Shown piece after piece: positions 61,744-64,000 of a DNA stretch of 64,000 bases; the stretch's first letter is position 1, and the number at the start of each line of letters is the position of its first letter. The DNA is from Sphingomonas sp. BK235 (GTDB lineage: Bacteria > Pseudomonadota > Alphaproteobacteria > Sphingomonadales > Sphingomonadaceae): the NCBI RefSeq assembly GCF_004345855.1, contig NZ_SLXN01000002.1:620001-684000 (forward strand). The letters run 5' to 3'. Position numbers and translations under genes: made by a program. The notes under the pieces are model-generated. The model made no database searches. It saw only the letters and a list, made by a program, of their open reading frames with translations, and was not told the origin of the DNA.

Positions 61744-63024
61744 ATGCCGACGGCACCATTCGAATTCGAAAGTGCAGCAGGTTATCGGCTGGCGGGGCGG
61801 CTGGAGCTGCCCTCCATCGAGGTCCGCGGCTGGGCCGTCTTCTCCCACTGCTTCGCCTGCGGTGCAGACAGCCTCGCCGCAGTGCGCATATCGAGGCGGC
61901 TGGCCGAGCGCGGCATGGGCGTGCTCCGCTACGACTTCGCCGGCTTGGGCCGAAGCGGTGGCAACCCGCTGCGGGGTCTGTCAGCCGACGTCGACGATCT
62001 CGTGAGCGCCGTCCAGGTCATGGAGCGATGCGGCATGGCCGTGTCCCTGATGGTGGGACACAGCCTAGGCGGCGTCGCGACGATCGCCGCATCGACGCGT
62101 CTGCCGGGTATCCGAGCCCTCGTCACGATCGGATCGCCGGCAAGCGCCGGCCACCTTGCCGAAGGTCGGAAGGCCGAGACAGATGATCGGGACTCCGCGA
62201 CCACCAGAATTGACGTAGGTGGAAGATCCTTCGAGGTAGCGGCTGACTTCGTCGACGATCTTGCAGGCTACGATCTTCCCCGCCTCGTGCGCGAGGCCAA
62301 CCGGCCTCTACTCGTCCTCCATGCACCGCATGACCGGATCGTCGGCATCGAGCATGCTGCACGCATCTATGCGGCGGCTCGTCATCCGAAGAGCTTCGTT
62401 TCTCTCGACACGGCGGATCATCTGCTCACCCGCAAGGAGGACGCGTTCTACGCGGCGGATCTGATCTCCGCCTGGGCGCAGCGATATGTGCCAACTGTCG
62501 AGGTGCAGAGTTCGGAAGCATATCGCGGCGCACGAGCGCGCCCGACCGGAGCCGGGGTATTCCAGACGGAGGTCCTGCTTTCCCCGGGGCTCCGCTTCCT
62601 TGCCGACGAACCCGCGTCGGCAGGCGGCATGGAGACCGGTCCGACGCCCTTCGACCTGCTGGCGGCGGCGCTCGCCTCCTGTACTGCGATGACCCTGCGC
62701 ATGTACGGCAGCAGGCACGGCTGGATGCTCGGCCAACTCGAGGTCATAGTTGACCACGCCCGGACGCCGCAGGGCATACCCTCGTTCAGTTGCCGTATCG
62801 ATCCTGGTCCGGAAATGACGATCGATCAGGCCAGGCGCCTCCTCGCCATCGCCGGCAGGTGTCCCGTCCACAAGGTGCTCGCTCAGACCGCGATCGTCGA
62901 GGCGAAGCTCTCTTCTGACGCGGAAGGCAGCTGCGGCGTGAAGGTCGGATCCGTCGCCACGGCGAACGGGGCCGCCTCGATTGAAGGCCAGATGGAAACT
63001 CACACCTTCCCCCCGCCTCGCTAA
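61744..63024 (+). CDS. Bifunctional alpha/beta hydrolase - OsmC-family fusion protein
   Basis: The 426-residue protein has two domains. The first (about 1-265) is an alpha/beta hydrolase with LPSIEVRGWAVFSHCFACGA, the nucleophile elbow MVGHSLGGVATIAA (Ser near residue 106) and a His in SLDTADHLLTRKED. The second (about 280-426) is OsmC-like with redox Cys in ALASCTAMTLRMYGSRHGW and GRCPVHKVLAQTA. Such fusions are known in proteobacteria; the OsmC part detoxifies hydroperoxides. ATG 61744 has GGAGGA seven bases upstream; the frame opens at 61726. Confidence 0.92.
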   Translation: MPTAPFEFESAAGYRLAGRLELPSIEVRGWAVFSHCFACGADSLAAVRISRRLAERGMGVLRYDFAGLGRSGGNPLRGLSADVDDLVSAVQVMERCGMAVSLMVGHSLGGVATIAASTRLPGIRALVTIGSPASAGHLAEGRKAETDDRDSATTRIDVGGRSFEVAADFVDDLAGYDLPRLVREANRPLLVLHAPHDRIVGIEHAARIYAAARHPKSFVSLDTADHLLTRKEDAFYAADLISAWAQRYVPTVEVQSSEAYRGARARPTGAGVFQTEVLLSPGLRFLADEPASAGGMETGPTPFDLLAAALASCTAMTLRMYGSRHGWMLGQLEVIVDHARTPQGIPSFSCRIDPGPEMTIDQARRLLAIAGRCPVHKVLAQTAIVEAKLSSDAEGSCGVKVGSVATANGAASIEGQMETHTFPPPR

Positions 63025-63072
63025 TCGTCGGCGGCCGCTCGGCGTATCTCCTGCTCATCGGAGGAGCACGAC

Positions 63073-63417
63073 ATGACTTCGGATCTTCAGCTCGACAATG
63101 ACGAATGGGCCCAGGTGGCCCGCGCGTTCGAGGAGGCGGGGCGCGACATGCGCAGTCGTCGGATCGGTCCGACCGGCCATGGCTCGCTGCTGGGCGGAAT
63201 CATCCGCTTTCTGAAGGGCGGATCCGCCGAAGGCGAAGACGTCGATGCGCGCAGGTCTGCTCTAGGAAGCTTCTTGGATGCCACCCGCCTGCGGCAGCGC
63301 ATGCCCGTCGAACTTGCAGCTCCGCTGCTCTCGTTCGGGTACAGCGAGCGTCAACTCGAGGCTCTCGCCGTCCTGGCCGCCCCGTCGATCGCCAGGATGG
63401 GATCTCGTCGGCACTGA
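63073..63417 (+). CDS. Small hypothetical protein
   Basis: The 114-residue soluble protein begins MTSDLQLDNDEWAQVARAFE and contains the Gly-rich stretch GPTGHGSLLGGIIRFLKGG. The middle is helical and ends LEALAVLAAPSIARMGSRRH. There is no signal peptide or membrane helix. ATG 63073 follows GGAGGAGCACGAC, and the codon bias is normal, so it looks translated. No family recognised; it lies 48 bp after the hydrolase-OsmC gene and may be in its operon. Confidence 0.65.
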   Translation: MTSDLQLDNDEWAQVARAFEEAGRDMRSRRIGPTGHGSLLGGIIRFLKGGSAEGEDVDARRSALGSFLDATRLRQRMPVELAAPLLSFGYSERQLEALAVLAAPSIARMGSRRH

Positions 63418-63531
63418 TGATCGTCGCGACGACGTCCGAAGGGCCATGCTCGCATCGAAGGCCCTTCAGGTCTCGACGCGTGTCACACCGGAGCCGCCTG
63501 CATCGTCTCTATCCGGACGAGGGAGGAAGAC

Positions 63532-64000
63532 GTGAGCAGCGACACAGATGGCTTCGGCCTTTCAAGATCTGGCAGGCGAACGCTTGGCGTCGTCCATGAC
63601 ATCATTCGGGGACAGGCTTTCGACAAGGCGGCGGAGCGCCTCGCCAGCCTGGCAAGGCTCGCGCTCGGTCCGACCGGCGACTTTGGCCGTGTACTTGCCG
63701 ACGTCCGATCGGAGTTCGTGCAGTCGGCGACATCGACGGACTCGCCGACAGATCAGCTGCTCAGGATGGTCGCGCGCAGATGCATCCACGAGCATCGTCG
63801 ATCCGCCGACGGCGCGACCCAGCCCGACATGTCGGTGGAGGAGCGCGAGATCTCACTGATCGCCGACGAGGCGCAGATTGCCTGCATCGTGGCTCTTGAG
63901 GGCTTGAGCGTTCAGGAGAGGCTGAGCCTCCTGTCCAGCCTTTTAGAGCAGGACGGTGTTGCGCACTCGAACAGCGAGGCCCTGTCCAGAGCTCGCGCCC
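63532..64000 (+). CDS. Unidentified protein, 3' end beyond window
   Basis: From GTG 63532, with GGGAGGAAGAC before it, the frame is open for 156 codons up to the window edge. The sequence is helical: LGVVHDIIRGQAFDKAAERL, ERLASLARLALGPTGDFGRV, LLRMVARRCIHEHRR. Near the edge QIACIVALEGLSVQERLSLL and SEALSRARA loosely recall region 4 of small sigma factors, but this is too weak for a call. It is complete at the 5' end only. Confidence 0.5.
   Translation, partial: MSSDTDGFGLSRSGRRTLGVVHDIIRGQAFDKAAERLASLARLALGPTGDFGRVLADVRSEFVQSATSTDSPTDQLLRMVARRCIHEHRRSADGATQPDMSVEEREISLIADEAQIACIVALEGLSVQERLSLLSSLLEQDGVAHSNSEALSRARA

Noticed and set aside
34921..64000. Second copy of the tRNA-Ser 3' end as right attachment site
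   Set aside because: I looked for the T-arm and acceptor sequence by eye and did not find it within the window; the end may be further right.

Overview
The window looks like a chromosome segment of an alphaproteobacterium close to Sphingomonas. This is an inference from gene content and style: very high GC, two TonB-dependent receptors, a DUF1134 (EipA-type) envelope protein, HWE/HisKA_2-type kinases, an FeS-type photolyase and a bacterial alternative oxidase, which was earlier known from Novosphingobium. No ribosomal RNA is present, so the genus cannot be fixed from sequence alone.

Left part (1 to about 34,800) is core-like, with almost every wobble position G or C. In order it holds: the end of rpmB; a small membrane protein; tadA; a Bcr/CflA drug exporter; a methyl-accepting chemotaxis protein; an outer-membrane barrel; a secreted protein; and an MHS-type symporter with a large inserted loop. 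Next come a Panacea-domain protein with a small two-helix membrane protein (a likely toxin-antitoxin pair), a hydroxyacid dehydrogenase, and a tightly overlapping SPL-like radical SAM / phosphoesterase / msrB operon. A TonB receptor, an M13 metallopeptidase and an FeS photolyase follow. A carbohydrate block then contains a second TonB receptor, gluconokinase, a GntR regulator, a LuxR-type mini-regulator and a large secreted GH55-like beta-helix protein. The part ends with a degenerate HWE kinase plus receiver, a polytopic membrane protein, an esterase, a DHA1 transporter and the DUF1134 protein. Two copies of a 94-bp inverted-repeat element and several strong hairpins lie between these genes.

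A tRNA-Ser(GCU) gene at 34,831-34,920 marks a sharp change. From its 3' end to the window end, codon use is less GC-extreme, intergenic gaps are longer, and broken genes appear: a recombinase remnant, a frameshifted Rrf2 regulator, and an NAD(P)-binding gene with an in-frame stop. This looks like an island or a region of different origin integrated at the tRNA. Its right end is not in the window.

The right part is dominated by stress and respiration genes. An NsrR-like NO sensor, an alternative oxidase, a group III truncated haemoglobin and flavohaemoglobin Hmp surround two well-matched NsrR operators (GATGC-N9-GCATC), making a coherent nitric-oxide defence module. A second NO/cyanide-tolerant oxidase (CydAB of the CIO type plus a DUF2474 small subunit) lies 10 kb away. 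Other genes are an AhpD-like protein, an Ohr-like protein lacking the usual peroxidatic cysteine, a hydrolase-OsmC fusion, LysR/SDR and NmrA-type reductases, an EmrAB-OMF export operon, and scattered two-component parts (a PAS-type kinase, a stand-alone HisKA_2-type kinase, two FixJ-like regulators and one lone receiver). The window ends inside an unidentified gene.
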